A DNA stretch of 64,000 nt from Megaleporinus macrocephalus (lineage: Eukaryota > Chordata > Actinopteri > Characiformes > Anostomidae): positions 30,070,582-30,134,581 of the forward strand of contig CM038704.1 in the NCBI GenBank assembly GCA_021613375.1. Reading direction: 5' to 3'. Numbering within the stretch: the stretch's first letter is position 1; each line of letters opens with the position of its first letter. Positions 34,601 to 48,300 of this stretch are shown here, piece by piece. Position numbers and translations under genes: made by a program. The notes under the pieces were generated by a model, which was given only the letters and a program-made list of their open reading frames with translations, was not told where the DNA came from and did no database searches.

Positions 34601-36149
34601 TGTAATGGTCTGCCACTTTATAGCTGTATTACTGTGGTTACTAAATTTTTCCACTTTTCTATATCTTTCTTAGTTGGTGAAATATCTAAGAAGGGAAAAC
34701 ATATTCAATTCATGTATCTTTATTTTATATCTTCATCCCATTTTGACTTTTGTTTGTCATTTGGGCTGTCTTTTACGTTGGGCTGTCTCATGTTTTTTGA
34801 GCAAAGCTTCTTTACAATGAATTGCAAATTTGCAAAGTTTTTGCCCTAACCTGTAAAGTAACTATTGTACTTAGTTTTCTTTGGTGTGACACGGTAGGCA
34901 CAGTGGGTAGCACTCTTATCTTATATTTCAGAAGACAAGGGAAAATTGGATATAATAACATCATCTTCAGTAAAATGTCATCATGTCTAGTATTTGCCTG
35001 CAGGTCATTTTTGTGACTTAACTGATATCCACCAAACACTGGCTTTCTTGTCTTGAGGCTCAGTAGTGTCCAGGTCAAGTGACTGGCTTTCTGGCCCTAA
35101 GAAACTATAGCTTTAGTATGGTTTGTTGTTCTTCTGTCTCTACACTTATGCACTCTGCAGAGTCTTTATGATTAAAATATTCCTTGACAACCCAACGCTG
35201 TGGTCTGCCAGGGTGTTTGCTATTACCCATCATTGTCATCTTTCTGCTTAACACAGGAGTGTCCATCTGCAAAAAGCTGGTGTGGCTTTAGGTTTAATTC
35301 CAAACAAGTTGGAGTACACTTGATTTCACTTGCTTAAGAAGTTGGTCTCAATCTTCAGCTGAACATGTGTACTTCTGCTCAATTGAAATGAAACCCTGAA
35401 GTCACAGTGGTTTCTTTTACAAATAACAGTGGATGTTTCAGATGTAATATATAGATGTCCACATGATGATGTCTTTATCAAAACTCCCCAAAAGGGATTC
35501 AGTAAAACATGTTAGTATGAATAATAACCGACCAGCAAATTAGATTTTAAATTAAAATTATATTATTTATGTTAAAAAATTATCTGCATAATTAAATTGT
35601 TGTGATGTCATTTAGAGAGGTTAGACAAGTAAGTGCTTTGTAAACAAAACATTTACCCACTCTGCGTTCTTTACAGTCATGCAGACAGGAATCAGGGGTC
35701 GCAATGCCTGCAATACAAATGCAGCCATTTACAATATACAATCCAATAGTGAACTAACACGTGTCTTCTGAGGTTTTATACAAAATGTTGTATATCTGAA
35801 AAAATATATATTTCTATGGGTACTATTTTTGCTTACAATGCCCTAAATTCATCTCTCTGCCTTGAGCGGATATTAAAAAAATAAGCCAAAACTAGCAAGA
35901 ACCTCTGTAAGGGCATTTTAAGATTCTTTAGAATTCTCATTTCACATTAGAACACTGAATGATTTTGCTTAACATTATTTATTTTTATGCAGAACGTCCT
36001 CTTTAAAGATGCTAATAATACACGATGCTTTCTTGAACTGGGGCTGCATAAGATTCCTTCCTAGTTTGTGTTTATGCATGGCTCCACCTATCAAACATGC
36101 ATTTCGCATTTCATGCTATTATGTAAATTTTGCACAGCCCGTCCTATTT
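34601..36149. other. Intergenic, nothing recognised
   Basis: AT-rich unique sequence with no coding frame or repeat family I can name. Confidence 0.4.
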
Positions 36150-36680
36150 TGCTCTACTTCTTAGACTGTTGCTGCTAAGGACGCGTCCTACCTGGTAACA
36201 GTCTTGAATGAGACACACCTAGTGTGTCTGAGTCAGAGATGTCTCATTGTCTAAAGGCTTTCTGGGTGATGCCTATCATGCCTCGTAGAGGCCCGTTATG
36301 GCAATCCCATCACACGGGGGAGTCAAGTTGCCTCCATCTTAGAGAACACATCATTATTTCCTTTGCATCAGGATGCCCCCTTACCCAGTGCCTGCCCACT
36401 GATATCCAGTGTCCTGTTTGAGACGGCTGCCATCTCTGTGGTTCTTGCAGCTTTCTCTAATGAGACAGGAGCTCCATGTCAAATGCACATGCTTGTCAGA
36501 AGGCTTACAATGACAGCGCACCTGTGTTCCGGGACAAGATCGTGCCTCATGAATTCATTGGAACAATAATCAAAGTTCCCAGCAGTCAACAGGCCTTAAA
36601 ATGCAAGCCCAGGGTGATGAAATCATGCTGACTTCAGCCTCTGGCATTTGATAGATTAAAGTCAGAATTTGCAGGGCCTT
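36150..36680. promoter_or_regulatory. Candidate conserved non-coding element
   Basis: Non-repetitive, balanced-GC sequence with motifs typical of developmental enhancers: TTTGCAT near 36,361, AATAATCAAAG near 36,565 and GAATTCATTGG near 36,549. It lies in a gene-poor interval next to znf326. Conservation is inferred from texture and context; it cannot be seen in one sequence. Confidence 0.25.
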
Positions 36681-38460
36681 GTTTAGGAAAATCACTACCA
36701 TGTACAATTTTTTTGTCATGATCACAGTGTACCAGATGCTAATTTGGCAGTATGCAGTAAAAACCGTGTGACCAAAATTGCCTATGATCTTCTGATGCTA
36801 TTTTAACCCACAGAAATTTGTCTTGAAAGCAGTGGGAAACAATCTATTTCGTCTTCTAGGTCTTCAGAGAAAGGCCTGATCAATTCCGTGAAATAAAAAA
36901 ACATGTTTTTATTTGTTATTATGCTCTTAAAATAATTAAAATATTTGTTTTATGATATCTTCCAATCAGGAGGTTTTTTTCAGTGTTGGCTCAGAAATTA
37001 CATCCAAGGGAGAGCTCCCATCGGTAAAACCTTTAGACGCTTTCAAGTCAGTTGTTTGTATTGGTAATGCAGCTGGAAAATTTCTTCATCCACATGTGCA
37101 ATATTTAATAGTCTGACAGACTACCTTTATCCATGACACTGCTTCTTCTGTCTTTGTCATAGTACATCTATTAAAACAGACGCATTTATTTTTGTGCATA
37201 TATGAGACGTAAATAAGCATTTAAACCCTCTGGTTTGTACTTTGTGATTTTGCAGACTGTTTATATGAACAAGAAGCTACATAACACACTAACGAAAAAG
37301 AAAACACAGAAAAGCATGATAGGTTCCCTTTAATAGACTACATGCTGAATTCACCACAGTTTACACAGTTATGTCCACATTGTTGTCTGCTAAGCTTTTA
37401 GCCAAAGAGGGCAGAGTTAGGTCATTATCAATATGTCTTCAAGCTCAAGCAGCCAGGTGGTGAGCAACTGTATTGCCAAGCTTTGAAAACTGCAACGGCC
37501 TTGCTCCCATGAAATTATAATCCTATATGTCATTATCCCACCAGAATTGGGACAGACACAAGTTAGATGAAAAAAACTGGAATGCACCAAACGGAGCTTA
37601 CTGATGATCAGTCAGGGCAGCAAAACCTTAAGTGAACAAACCTGATGTTTCAGCCAGTAACATACTGAGGAACTGACAGCGCATCCAAGTTTTAATTTCC
37701 AATAAGTAAGAGTGGGTTTGTGAGAAACAGTGTCTCTCTACGCCATCTGGAGGGCCTAGATACATACAAGACTGTGGAAAGTTTTAGTCGGTTGTTAGTA
37801 CTAGAAAACAGCAGCTGCTCTGTGGCAGAGCTCTTCACTGTAAAACTGGTACAAGGTAAACATATGATAAAGTGTCTGTTACAAGCTTCAAATTAAATAC
37901 TAATTCTCCTAACAAACCCCAAAATTCTTACTATACTAACATACTAGTACAGTCCAATATGGAGTCTATCTGTAATTAGCATTATTTTAGGTTTTTTTTT
38001 TTTTTTCATTTGCTGACCAGGTTTTTACATTTATGGCCCAAACTGAAGGCCTAGTTCTAATTCTGACTGTTGCCACTGCCTGAGTGAGAGAATGGCCTAT
38101 TTTAGAGTTACTGTGTAAAAACGCTTCTTTGAGTAAGCAACCTTTGTAAAAAATTATGTGTTTCCTTTCTGGAAACTGGTGCTGCAAATGCTCTGGTTTT
38201 AGTAGGGCATTACATGGAATATGAGATGGCCTGCATTTTCATGAGATCTACTAACTGGTGTGTGTTTGTGTGTGAGGGTATGTGTGTTGCCCAGAGGAGA
38301 GGAGCTGAGATCCAGCATTGGCACTTTGTAAGCACTTGCACAGATGATGAGCAGTAATTACGCTTTAATGATTTCTTTAGGGCATCTCTCTCTCTCTTTC
38401 TCTCACTCTCTATCGCTCTCTCTCACTCTCAGATTCACACACATGCACTCCTGTGCGAAA
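36681..38460. other. Intergenic, nothing recognised
   Basis: No gene or named repeat. A CT-rich microsatellite lies at about 38,386-38,432. Confidence 0.4.
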
Positions 38461-39600
38461 CCCCACCCGTCCTCAAATTAAGACATATTTTGAAAACATT
38501 TGGTGATGAAACGCAGCTCTATGAGGTCCACTAATTGCCACATGAACCTCATGCGGGCATTATATCATGGCAGCTTTGATGTGCAACGGCCCAGCTCGAG
38601 CGTTCCCGGGCACCGATCGGGCACTGAGTGGCCGTAATTGGGACAAGTTGTTTTAAAAAAGGGCATCCGTTGCTCGACTTTGACAGGCGCATTGGCCCGC
38701 GTTACAGCTTCGAGTCAGGCCGTCCTCCCTCCTTTGGCACCCACGGGCATCGAGGCCTTGTCACTTATTAAAGGAGGCTGTCATCACAAAGTGACAGATG
38801 TCCTGATAGGATCTGGCTGTGTCTCTGGCCCCCGCCTGGCTTGTTAGTACACATGGTTCAAGGAAAGACCGCTACAGAGAGGGGCCGTTGTTCTTTAATA
38901 ACTGTTACATTTATTCTTCAGAGGTCTCCTCCTGTCACCCGCCCCCCTTTGGTTCCTCCTCTTTCTCCTTTACATGCTCTATCACTCAATCTCTGCCTTT
39001 AGTAGGCTACGGGAGCTGCATCTGGAGCCGCAGAGAGTGCTCTGCGTTGTCTCCCTGAGGTGCTGGCCCTGTTGCTTGAGGTTTCAGAGCGTTTCTAAAG
39101 CTCCATTTTCGATCACCCCCCCCCCCCCCCCCCCCTCAACACCGCTAGCCGTCCGCCACATGAATATGAGGCCGGAGTCCTGGGGTACACACCTGGCACT
39201 TTCGCCGGCTCCACACCACCACCAGCTGCCCCTCTGGAGAACCACCCGTCCTTTTAGCTTTTTCCACAGGTAAAATTGCGAAGAGCCTCTCAAGGCCCTG
39301 GGTTCCCCCTGAGGTAAAATCTATAATGGAGTTTTGATTTGAGCTGCAAGAGCCTTGAAAATGGGCTGCTTTAACCACACAGCTGCCTCTCAGAAGGTCA
39401 GCGCTGCGGAGGGGCCGAGAGAAAATCGGCAGCCTAAAAACCTGCATCGAGAAAAGGCCAGAACAACACGACACGATTACACACCAGAAGGGCAACCCGC
39501 AGACATGACTTCTTTTCGCAAAATAACTTTCAGATGCCGCATCACGGCTTCTTAAACTTTCACTTTTTTCGCCGATGAATTATTCAGCGCTGCATAAACT
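38461..39600. promoter_or_regulatory. Candidate conserved non-coding block
   Basis: Unique sequence with CACTAATTGCC, GGCCGTAATTGGG and CATTATATCATGG motifs (homeodomain-type cores), GC-balanced and free of the transposons seen elsewhere. A run of about 18 C at 39,117-39,135 divides it. Frames of 60-116 codons here resemble no protein family. A role as a developmental enhancer is inference from synteny. Confidence 0.25.
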
Positions 39601-40419
39601 TGCTGAATTGTGGAAGATGGGAGCCAATATCAGCTCCAGTGTATACCCACAACTCAAGGATGCTCTGACCTCTGCTTCTGAGATCTCTCTTTACTTCTCG
39701 GTGACTAGCAGAAAGTGTAAGTACAAGGAAAATGAACTGAATATTTGAACCCGATCAAGGTGATTAGAGATCAACCACGTAGTACCGGCAGTGAACAGCA
39801 GAGGGCGCCCCAGTATAACTTTGCACCACTCAGCAGACGAAAGCTCGTCTGAACATATTCAAGGCTTCATTGCAACGTCAACTATGTTTTTTATCCTTTG
39901 ATGCCAGCTGACATATAACCGCTCTCTTTTGTAAGGCACTAATCAGTTTTCCTTGCTGCTCGCTCTGGTGCCTTCAGTGATCCCTCTTTTTCGTGCACTC
40001 TTCAGTGTTCAGTCTATCGAGCACTGTCAGGAAAAAATGGTGAAAGCTAAAGGGGTCACGATTAGTCATTTTTCAGTCAATGATTCCTCTCTTATTACTT
40101 CATAATGAAGATCTTGAAAACGAAAACCCAAAACAGTTGAAATCATTGCAGTTGCCAACCAGCTTGTTTTCTATATGTTAATTCCCTAATATAAAAAATA
40201 CTAATGATTCATTACGTACTATATTAAACATATCTGACAATCTTAAATAATTTATTAGCTCTCCTTAAAAAAAAGAAGAAGAAAAACACCCTCAGCCTGC
40301 CCTCCTCCCTCCATCCTCCCAGTTTGATAGGGAGAGGAAAAACAGGGAATCGCATTTCCATCGCAGCTATAATCTTTGATAATCTTCCCATTTAAATCAC
40401 TTAGCCGCAGTGTTTCAAA

Positions 40420-41340
40420 TTCAAATGAAGCTCGCGGCTGGTTTATGTTTGTGAGATGCCGAGGAGCACCCCTGGTGGCCCCCAAGCGCACGCGCGCGGC
40501 CCCGCGCCATTTCAACGGCGACGCCGTGTTTGTTGGCGGGAAATAAGCCCACCAAGCTCGGTCATTACTTCCTATCGGGGAGCTCGGAAACATAATGCTA
40601 CCTGACAGTTAAAATTCGGCTCCTGACAGCGGCCAACTTGTTGAATTCCCACAGAAGTTTCTCTAAATACTCGTCCTTGCAATCAGTTAAACATCCCCTC
40701 GAGGCTGCGCCGGAGTTTCTCCCTTTGAAAAGAAGACTCGGGGGAGGCGAGGCTGGGACTACCGCGCCAGGACCTTCAGCTTTTAACAGGAGCTGCTACT
40801 GGGAGTTTATCTAATAGTACAATCCGTAATTTCTCCTGCCACTGTGGAGCGAGGAGAGAGGAGGAGATGAGAAAAAGGAGAAGAGAGCGAGAGCGCGCGC
40901 GCGCGAGAGAGAGAGGGAGTTGGGAACGTGCTTTAAGAGAGAATCTTTAGCCGGGCTTAATTTCCCATGCTTGAGCAGAGTGGAGGATTTTTTTCCTCCT
41001 TACAGATCTTTGTCAGATCCTACCTACCCAAGACAGACCCAGGGGCACTCTAAGAACATACACATCACCTAGATTTGCCTTCCAGCCCACTTCCCTCTCC
41101 AGCGATCGCTCCCCTCTCTCCCCGGCGGCTTCTTTGTGTAGCGAAAGACGAGAGAGCGTTTTAGAAATCAAATCTCTCTCTTTGTCAGAGGGAATCTGCA
41201 GCGATGCTTCACTTCCAACATACTGCAGCGCGATTGTTCCCAAACACTAACGCGGTCACGCGCTCTCCGCTTATAACGTTAAATAAGCATTAGCGCGGCT
41301 AAGCGAGGTCTTTCTGCTAATGCGTTCTCGCCGAAAGATC
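40420..41340. promoter_or_regulatory. CpG-rich island, candidate promoter or enhancer
   Basis: This is the most CpG-dense part of the distal half of the window (for example CGCACGCGCGCGGCCCCGCG near 40,487 and GCGACGCCGTG near 40,517). A GA/GC-rich tract follows at 40,855-40,918. TTTTTTCCTCCTTACAG, ending near 41,005, would be a usable splice acceptor. No protein-coding frame is convincing. It could be the promoter of a long non-coding RNA or a distal gene, or simply an unmethylated regulatory island. Confidence 0.35.
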
Positions 41341-44300
41341 ATTTTTATAGGCTACATATATTTCTTTTTGTAGCGCTTTTCTTCTCTTCTCTTCTCTTTT
41401 TTTAAACCCCAACCCCACGTGAACAAAACACTCCACATAAACCTTAGCTGCTCTCCTTTAATAATCGTATAATTCCTTTCCTAAGTCTGTAGCTTTCTTG
41501 CTAATTCTCGCAACGTGCTAATGAGGCCTCTGAAGTATTTACGTTGAATTTGCTCGATTCTAATGTGGATATTATAAACCACAACAACTCATAACAAACA
41601 ATTTAACATTTGAGTTTACTTACTTTTGCCAATTACTGTGTCGTTGTATCATACTATTCAGACTATGTGTGAGGTGGTGATGTTTTTTATGTTTCTCTTA
41701 ATAACAATTTCATATATTAAAGCCATTTATAAACATATCTAGTGGCCTCAGTATAAGTAACCATGTCATCTTAGGGGCTCATTAGAAATAATAACATTCT
41801 TAACTTTTAATGGAAATTGATGTATTGAGCAATTTTGGTCAATTTCTGGCTTTATAAATATAGTGACATAATGATTTTGAATCCAGTAAACAGCATCAAG
41901 AGTTATTTTTTCCCCCAGAGATGTACTTAATGCCTCTTCTTTGCTTTAAGCCTTCACTGCAAATGGAAATGGCCAAAGATTTCAGTCCTCTGTCCCACTG
42001 CATCGTAATTGTACATTGCGGCAGAATGTTGGATGACCTGTCTGTGGTCCGAGGAAAATAAGGGGGTGTGCAGGTTATCATAAGGAACTGCTCTCTCCTC
42101 GGAGACATGGGGGATGGATTGGTGGTCCACAGAGGAAGTTGTGACTGTGAGTGTAGAAGTGGAGGGGGGGGGCATGCTGTAGCGTTCCTTTGTCCCTCTG
42201 CTCCTCTCCTGCGCTGACCGAAATGTCCATCAGTCTGGTCTCTCGAGTGCTGGAGGAAGAGCCGTGCTAGCTGGAATAAGACACACGCTGTAGGAAAGTG
42301 CTTTTTTCAAAGCCAGACAAAGAGTGATGGATTGGGTTAGCCAGAGCGCACAAAACATTTGTTACAGGACGAGAAATAAATAAATAAATACACAAATAAA
42401 GGTCTGGTGGAAAAACACTTCCATTTTACACTTAGCAGTCCCTGCAATATTTAACACTATGTCTATCAGTGCTTTAACAGTAGCTCATAGAATGAACAGA
42501 TGAACAGACACAGTTAGAGGAAAACAATAGAGGATCAGAGACTAGCTGTAGTTGTATAATTAGGCAGTATGCTGTTTATAATGGTTTTCAGTATTGCATT
42601 TTGTAGTGGCTGTGATTTCTTTTAGATAAGGAGCAAAAAGTTTGGCCTTGAATTAGTATCTTAGTCAATGCGTGGGCGCTTCAAGTGTATTACCTGACCT
42701 TGCTTTCGCACTGAAGCCTAATCCTCTGTAGTTTCTGATTAACGGGAGGCGTATTCTCCCGAGAAGAGCGCCAGAGCGGGCTACCTGCCAGTCTGAGGAG
42801 AGTCAGACTAGGGAAGCATGAAATAATAACCACCTCTTCCTCCAATAATTGTCCCAATTTCCTTTGAAGGAGGCGATGATCCTTGATGTTCGGCAGCGGC
42901 GTATTTAGGGATTTCTTCTTTTCCATCTAGGTTATATTAATTAATGCATGTTTTTCTTAAATTAGCTCTCTGAGGAGCAATAACTCAAATTCTTGTATTT
43001 ATGTAAGTAATAGGTTGGAAGAAAATGCTAAACTGAAATAATTATGCAGTCCAACACTTTGCTTTGAGAATAAACTGCATGAAAAGCGCGATGAAATATG
43101 AATGTGTTTAGGGTGCAAAGTTAGTTAAATATTTACAACCGAATGTTAGTTTACAACCCCAGTTAAGATGCTACTCAGCTACAATAATTGCTTAGTTTGA
43201 AAATTTTCTGCTTAATTTGTTGGTACTAGCATAAAGTAACTTGGACCCTTTTTTTTGTGTCCACCCTGTTCCTTCCCATTTATAAACCTAAAAATAAACA
43301 AAAAAGAGAGAAGGCTGCAGATCATCAGTATTTGAAAGTGTAGTCTTTGGCTCAGCTTTTGAATGGGGCTTTATCAGGTGCTATTGTAGCCTGTCTGAGA
43401 GAACATGGCTCACGGTTGTGAAGTTCAAGCTCGGGGAGAGTGCTGGAGAGGAGGCCCCATGGGGACTGATCTTATGTCAGGAGATTGCAGATTTTTACGC
43501 TAAAGAAGCTACTCAATCCCACCAAAGACTGAATTATTAAAGGCCCTGTATGTTTTTCAAAGGCTTGATTTAGCTTTTAGGTTTGGGGGGAATGTTTCTT
43601 ACTCTCTAACTGGATCATTTCTGTTCCACCCCCACCTCTACAATTCTCTGCACGCCTGCTCAAATGGCCCTTTACTTTCTAAGCATGCTTTTACTGCCTT
43701 TGAAGAGTTATTTTTGTTGATGAAAAGGATACGCCGGCTTGGTAAAGTGAACTGCGGCTATTCGCCGACTTGTTTAATACTCCTCCCTCCCAGGTTTGGT
43801 TTATAAATTTATTATCAGTAAAGCATGCGAGCCCTCTCATGCCTCGCTGAGGCCTAGAAGCTAAGCGATGATGCTGTGCGGAGATAGAGGGCCAGACAAA
43901 ACGTGGAAAAGAGCAAGGAGGCGAGAAAGAGAGCGCAGATCATTCTCATGCTCCTTCTGGTGCCTTAACTCACTGTGGCGTGAAGAAGCTGCTATGAGGT
44001 TTTAAAGCACTGCCTTCATCGACGACTCACTTGATTCTGAGATTGAGTACAGAGGGCTTACTTGTTAACAGCGTGTATGCTAATTGCGTAGAATTAGAAC
44101 TGATCAATCCACATTGGATTCAAGCATTTATCCACCACTTTGAAGTGAACCCATTGATTGGCCCAAATATTCAGGAATTGTGGTGGAAATACTACCCGAC
44201 CTAAAACAATAAAAATAAGAGTTTTGTTGGCAGCTTTATGTGAGAGCAGTCACACCCTAAGCTGCTTGCCGCTGTTTGGGATGTTCATTATTCACTCAAT

Positions 44301-45600
44301 CTCAGTATTGGGCAGTATTTTCTGTATCTTTTGTTAATTTGTCAAGCCTGCAACACTGTTAATGTAATTTTGTTTTTTGCTTGGTATTTATGAACATAAC
44401 TTTAAAATGAATATCTGAATGTATCTGTTTTAAAGTCCAAATGTTTTTAATGTTCCAAAACTAGCTGAAAGTATTAACAGAATGTGAAAAAAAAAAAATT
44501 AATGGCCAAAGATATCTATCATGTTGCAGAGATATCTACTGAAAACACACTAGTAGGTCACTGTAGCATCGAGTTGACTTATCCAACATAAGAGGATGAA
44601 GAAATAACACTGCCAGACCAAATATAAACAGAGGCAAAAACGTTAAATTTGGCATTGCTTTCTGCTATTGGAGATGGCAAGTACAGGGAAGACGTTTGAT
44701 GCTAAACTCATAGCATTTTTTCTAGAACGGAGCTGTTTAAGGTGCTAATTATTCACTACTATTCACTACTTCACTACTACTATTCACTGGTACTCAAACA
44801 CTATAGTTGTGTTAGATAGCATAATGAATAATAACTATTCTACACCATGTATTGTCACAGTTTTGCATTGCAATATCACAATGCCATTATGTATTACTAT
44901 ACTCCTACCATTAATCAAGATTTCTGCATGAGATTTAAGAAAGTACTGTAGAGTTAACTAACTGCATGCATTGCATTCAGCAAAGTACACAGTTGGTATA
45001 TTAAGTAGTTTACAAACCACCATGTGTCCTGAATGTATGTATTAAAATAGTAAACTCTAAAACAGGTCTAATTTAAAATTCAAAATATTCTCTAAAATTG
45101 TTTTTGTGTGCTAATTTGGCTGCATTTAATGTATTCAGCATTAACCTTCCCCCTAACCTTTCATTAGACCTTGCTTCCCTGTTGTCTTGATTAATGGTCA
45201 TTACAAATGCCAGTGAGTGTGCTTGTTAACCCTGTTGCATGCTTTAAAATATGCTTTATGTACATACTGGGTTAAATCTCAGTGCTGGCTGCTGGCTTAA
45301 ACTTACATCTGTTCATGAAAAATGAAATTCTGTGTTGCAAATTTAGGTCTGTTTTGAATAGTTGAAGTGCTCTTGAACTGAGACATCTGTCCCAAAGCAA
45401 AGCTACTACTAAAGTAAAGACATTCAGTTCATGTGCCGTATATGTTGTAAATCAATCAATAAATAATGTTACCATTACAGTGGCAGTACATTACAATATC
45501 ATTCACTCTTTCCTGGTTCTATTGATCATATTTCAGCCTGATTGACCTCAGTTTCCTTCATTTTCTTTTTGCTAAAAGAGGCCAGGGATGTGACTATAAG
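41341..45600. other. Gene-poor interval
   Basis: No recognisable gene. Pieces such as 42,690-42,930 and 43,720-44,010 are unique and GC-balanced and could be non-coding regulatory sequence. 44,745-44,795 has a short ACTATTCACT tandem repeat. Confidence 0.35.
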
Positions 45601-45635
45601 ACTGTAGCCAAACAAAATATAAATATATATAAACT

Positions 45636-45900
45636 GTGGCATCCTCAGCACCTCCGGTCCAGGGAGGCAGACTCCCCTTCCTGCTCCCTGCCCCGCGTAA
45701 TGAGCTGCCAGGCTGGGACAAAGCGCAGGGTAATTACAGCAATAAGACACGGAGGACGTCATTGATAAAGATTGGAGGCGAGGCAGCTTTCTGCTTTGTG
45801 TCAGCAGCCCGGCGCTCTCGTCCCCCTGATCCCACCATCTCCTCTTTCATCTCCCCTGCTCGGCCATGAAAAATTCATCCAAGACCTCCAGAAATATTTA
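45636..45900. promoter_or_regulatory. Candidate conserved non-coding element
   Basis: GC-rich unique block with GGGTAATTACAGCAATAAG and GTCATTGATAAAG motifs (homeodomain and HOX/TCF-like cores), standing out from AT-rich flanks. No coding frame resembles a known protein. Confidence 0.25.
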
Positions 45901-46394
45901 TAGGCAAAAACTTAGTAAGAAGTGTTCGTGCTGAAAAATTCATGGTCACATTGGCTTCTTACAGTTGTATACCCCTGTAATGAACTTGATTGCTCACATT
46001 ATACAATAAATTCATTTATCCAATATTTATTAATTTTCTCTCTTTTTTCCTCCCCCTTTTTCCTCTCTCTTGACCAGGAGTGATCAAATAGACATGCGCA
46101 AATGTCTGGAAGCCCAGGCTACTGTATTACACTGCTGCTGCTGTGTTTCAGCTGAAGCTTCCTCACCCAGGAACAAGCACTCTTCCCCTTCAGTGCAGTT
46201 CCTTGGAGTACATAGGTATCTTTTATACAATAATACATTTTCCATGCAAAAAGCTGGGTACCATATACGTTTCTCTGCTGTGTTTAGTGAATCTATTCAT
46301 ACTTTATATGTAATACAGTTCAGGGCATTGCCCACAGGTCCTGATTTTACAGTGCATGACATATAAAGGCTTAAAGGTCCCCAAAGCCTGTGCG

Positions 46395-46442
46395 GTGGGG
46401 GTGGGGGTGGGGGTGGGGGGGGCGTGGGGGGACGTGGGGGGG
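46395..46442 (+). repeat. G-rich tract with quadruplex potential
   Basis: At least six runs of four or more G separated by one to three bases (GGGGGTGGGGGTGGGGGT and onward). It satisfies the G3+N1-7 rule many times over on the plus strand. Confidence 0.9.
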
Positions 46443-47489
46443 TCTAACAAGACCTTGCCACAAGGCCTTGTTACAGCCAGCTCAATCATCTCACTGCATA
46501 TGCGCTCCCTGCCTGTGAGGACCTCATTTAATGTTATCACCACTATGGCTCTTCAATGTCAAAGGAAGCCGACCTGAAGGATTACTGTGGAGAGTGTGTG
46601 CATGCACTTTTGCCTTGTGATGGATGCAGATAGAAAACATATGGAATGACTGTTCAAAAAACAAGCCCTTTTTATAGCAATACATTCACCCACTGGGGTA
46701 ATGCAAAGAGCCACAGGAGCTATATTTATCGCATATTATGTAGCATTAAAGAAACTTGACAGATTTCTTACTTCTGATACATAATTCTGTCATTGAGATG
46801 TAAACAAAGTAATTCAGTGGGAGTTGATGTGAAATGGTTTATTGTAAAAAAAACTTGCTAATTCAGATTTTTCAGATTTCATGGTGTCTAGAAAATGCTC
46901 TAAATAAGCTTTCTTATTCTCACCATACCTCTCCAAAATATGTCTACACCAAAAGCATTGTATGCAGTTGGTAATTTATGTGTGCTGCCCTGTTCCTATC
47001 ACTGTTTTTCTGTGCAAACACATGAGCTTATTCAGATTAGTCAAGACTTACTGATGTGTTTAATCAGAGAAATAATGAAACATACCTGAGGTGTGACTTA
47101 TTAATGGTGTCATTACTGGTGGGGAGAAGAACAAACAACGGAAATAGTCTCATTTTTCCAGCTGCCTTAAAGCGTTCCTATCACTAAATAATTCTCTATA
47201 ATGGCATATTTTACATCAGGCCACTTTAAATAACATTGTTTACATACTGGCCACTTGACTGCCATTTATTGTACCTATATATTTATACATCTCTATATAT
47301 TTATTTATCTAATAAATTATTTATCTACTTCAGATTAAATTTACCATGCATAGTCCATCATTTGCTGGGTTAACGGATTTACACACAGGTCAGTGATTTT
47401 CTTGGTCAAGCACTCCTGACTCAACTAATTACCAGGTTTAGTTGGTGAACTTGAGCGGGGAAATCAAGCCGTGCTTGTCTCTGGCCCTC

Positions 47490-48300
47490 AGTTCCCTGTG
47501 CCTGTGGTGTGCAGTTAGTTCTTGTGGTTGACGTGCAGGATGTGAGAGAAATGGGCAGACCTGAAAAGCCTGAGTGACTTTGACATGGGCCAAATTACTA
47601 TGGCCTGACGACTGGGTTGGAGCATCTCTGGAACATCAAGTGCTTGTGGAGTGCTCCCAGTCAGCAGTGGCAAGTACCAAAGACTAACAAAGGCAATCCT
47701 TTTAATGATGGTGATGGGAGGACTGTGTCATAACATACAGCACATCGCACCCAGCTGTGTTTGGGCCTGCATTGCAACCGACCAGACAGACAGCCAATGC
47801 CCTGTCCACTTGTGAAAGCACTTATAATGGCCGTGCAAGCATTAGAACTTGATTCTGTGATGGAAGAAGGTTGCCTGGTCCAGTTATTTTTTTTAATCAC
47901 AACGACATCTGCACTGTTGATCTGAGGAAGTGGTGGCATCAGGATGCACTGTGAGCGTAAGACAGGCCTATGGCAGGAGTGTGATGGCTTGGGTAAAGTT
48001 CTGTTGGGAACACTGGGTCTCGGCATTCATGTGGTTGTCAATTTGACATGTCTCGCCTCCCCTAACCTGGCCCCAACTCCAAAAGACACAGGTCTCATTT
48101 ATTGAGCATCCATAGGATGTGCTGGAAGTACAAGTCCAATCCGTGGCAGCTCTACCTCACAATTTGTAGGACTTAAAGGATCTGCTTCCAAGGTCTTAAT
48201 GCCAGATACAACAGTCCACTTTCAGAAATCTTATAGAGTTCCTTCCTTCTTTGAATCTGACCAACAGTTTATGAGATAGGTGGTCATAATGTATCATCCC
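47490..48300 (+). mobile_element. Tc1/mariner relic, transposase on the plus strand
   Basis: The order of phrases matches a fish Tc1-like element: GACGACTGGGTTGGAGCATC near 47,608 (helix-turn-helix part), GGGTCTCGGCATTCATGTGG near 48,015, GATGTGCTGGAAGTACAAGT near 48,116 (after the last catalytic residue), and a terminus GGTGGTCATAATGT near 48,280. The reading frame is destroyed by many changes and a large deletion. It differs from the relics at 34.1 kb and 50.5 kb. Confidence 0.8.

Noticed and set aside
40255..40593. 112-codon minus-strand frame in the CpG-rich area
   Set aside because: Long frames are expected in GC-rich DNA. No domain was recognised.
47661..48026. 121-codon minus-strand frame
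   Set aside because: It is antisense to a Tc1 relic whose recognisable phrases read on the plus strand.
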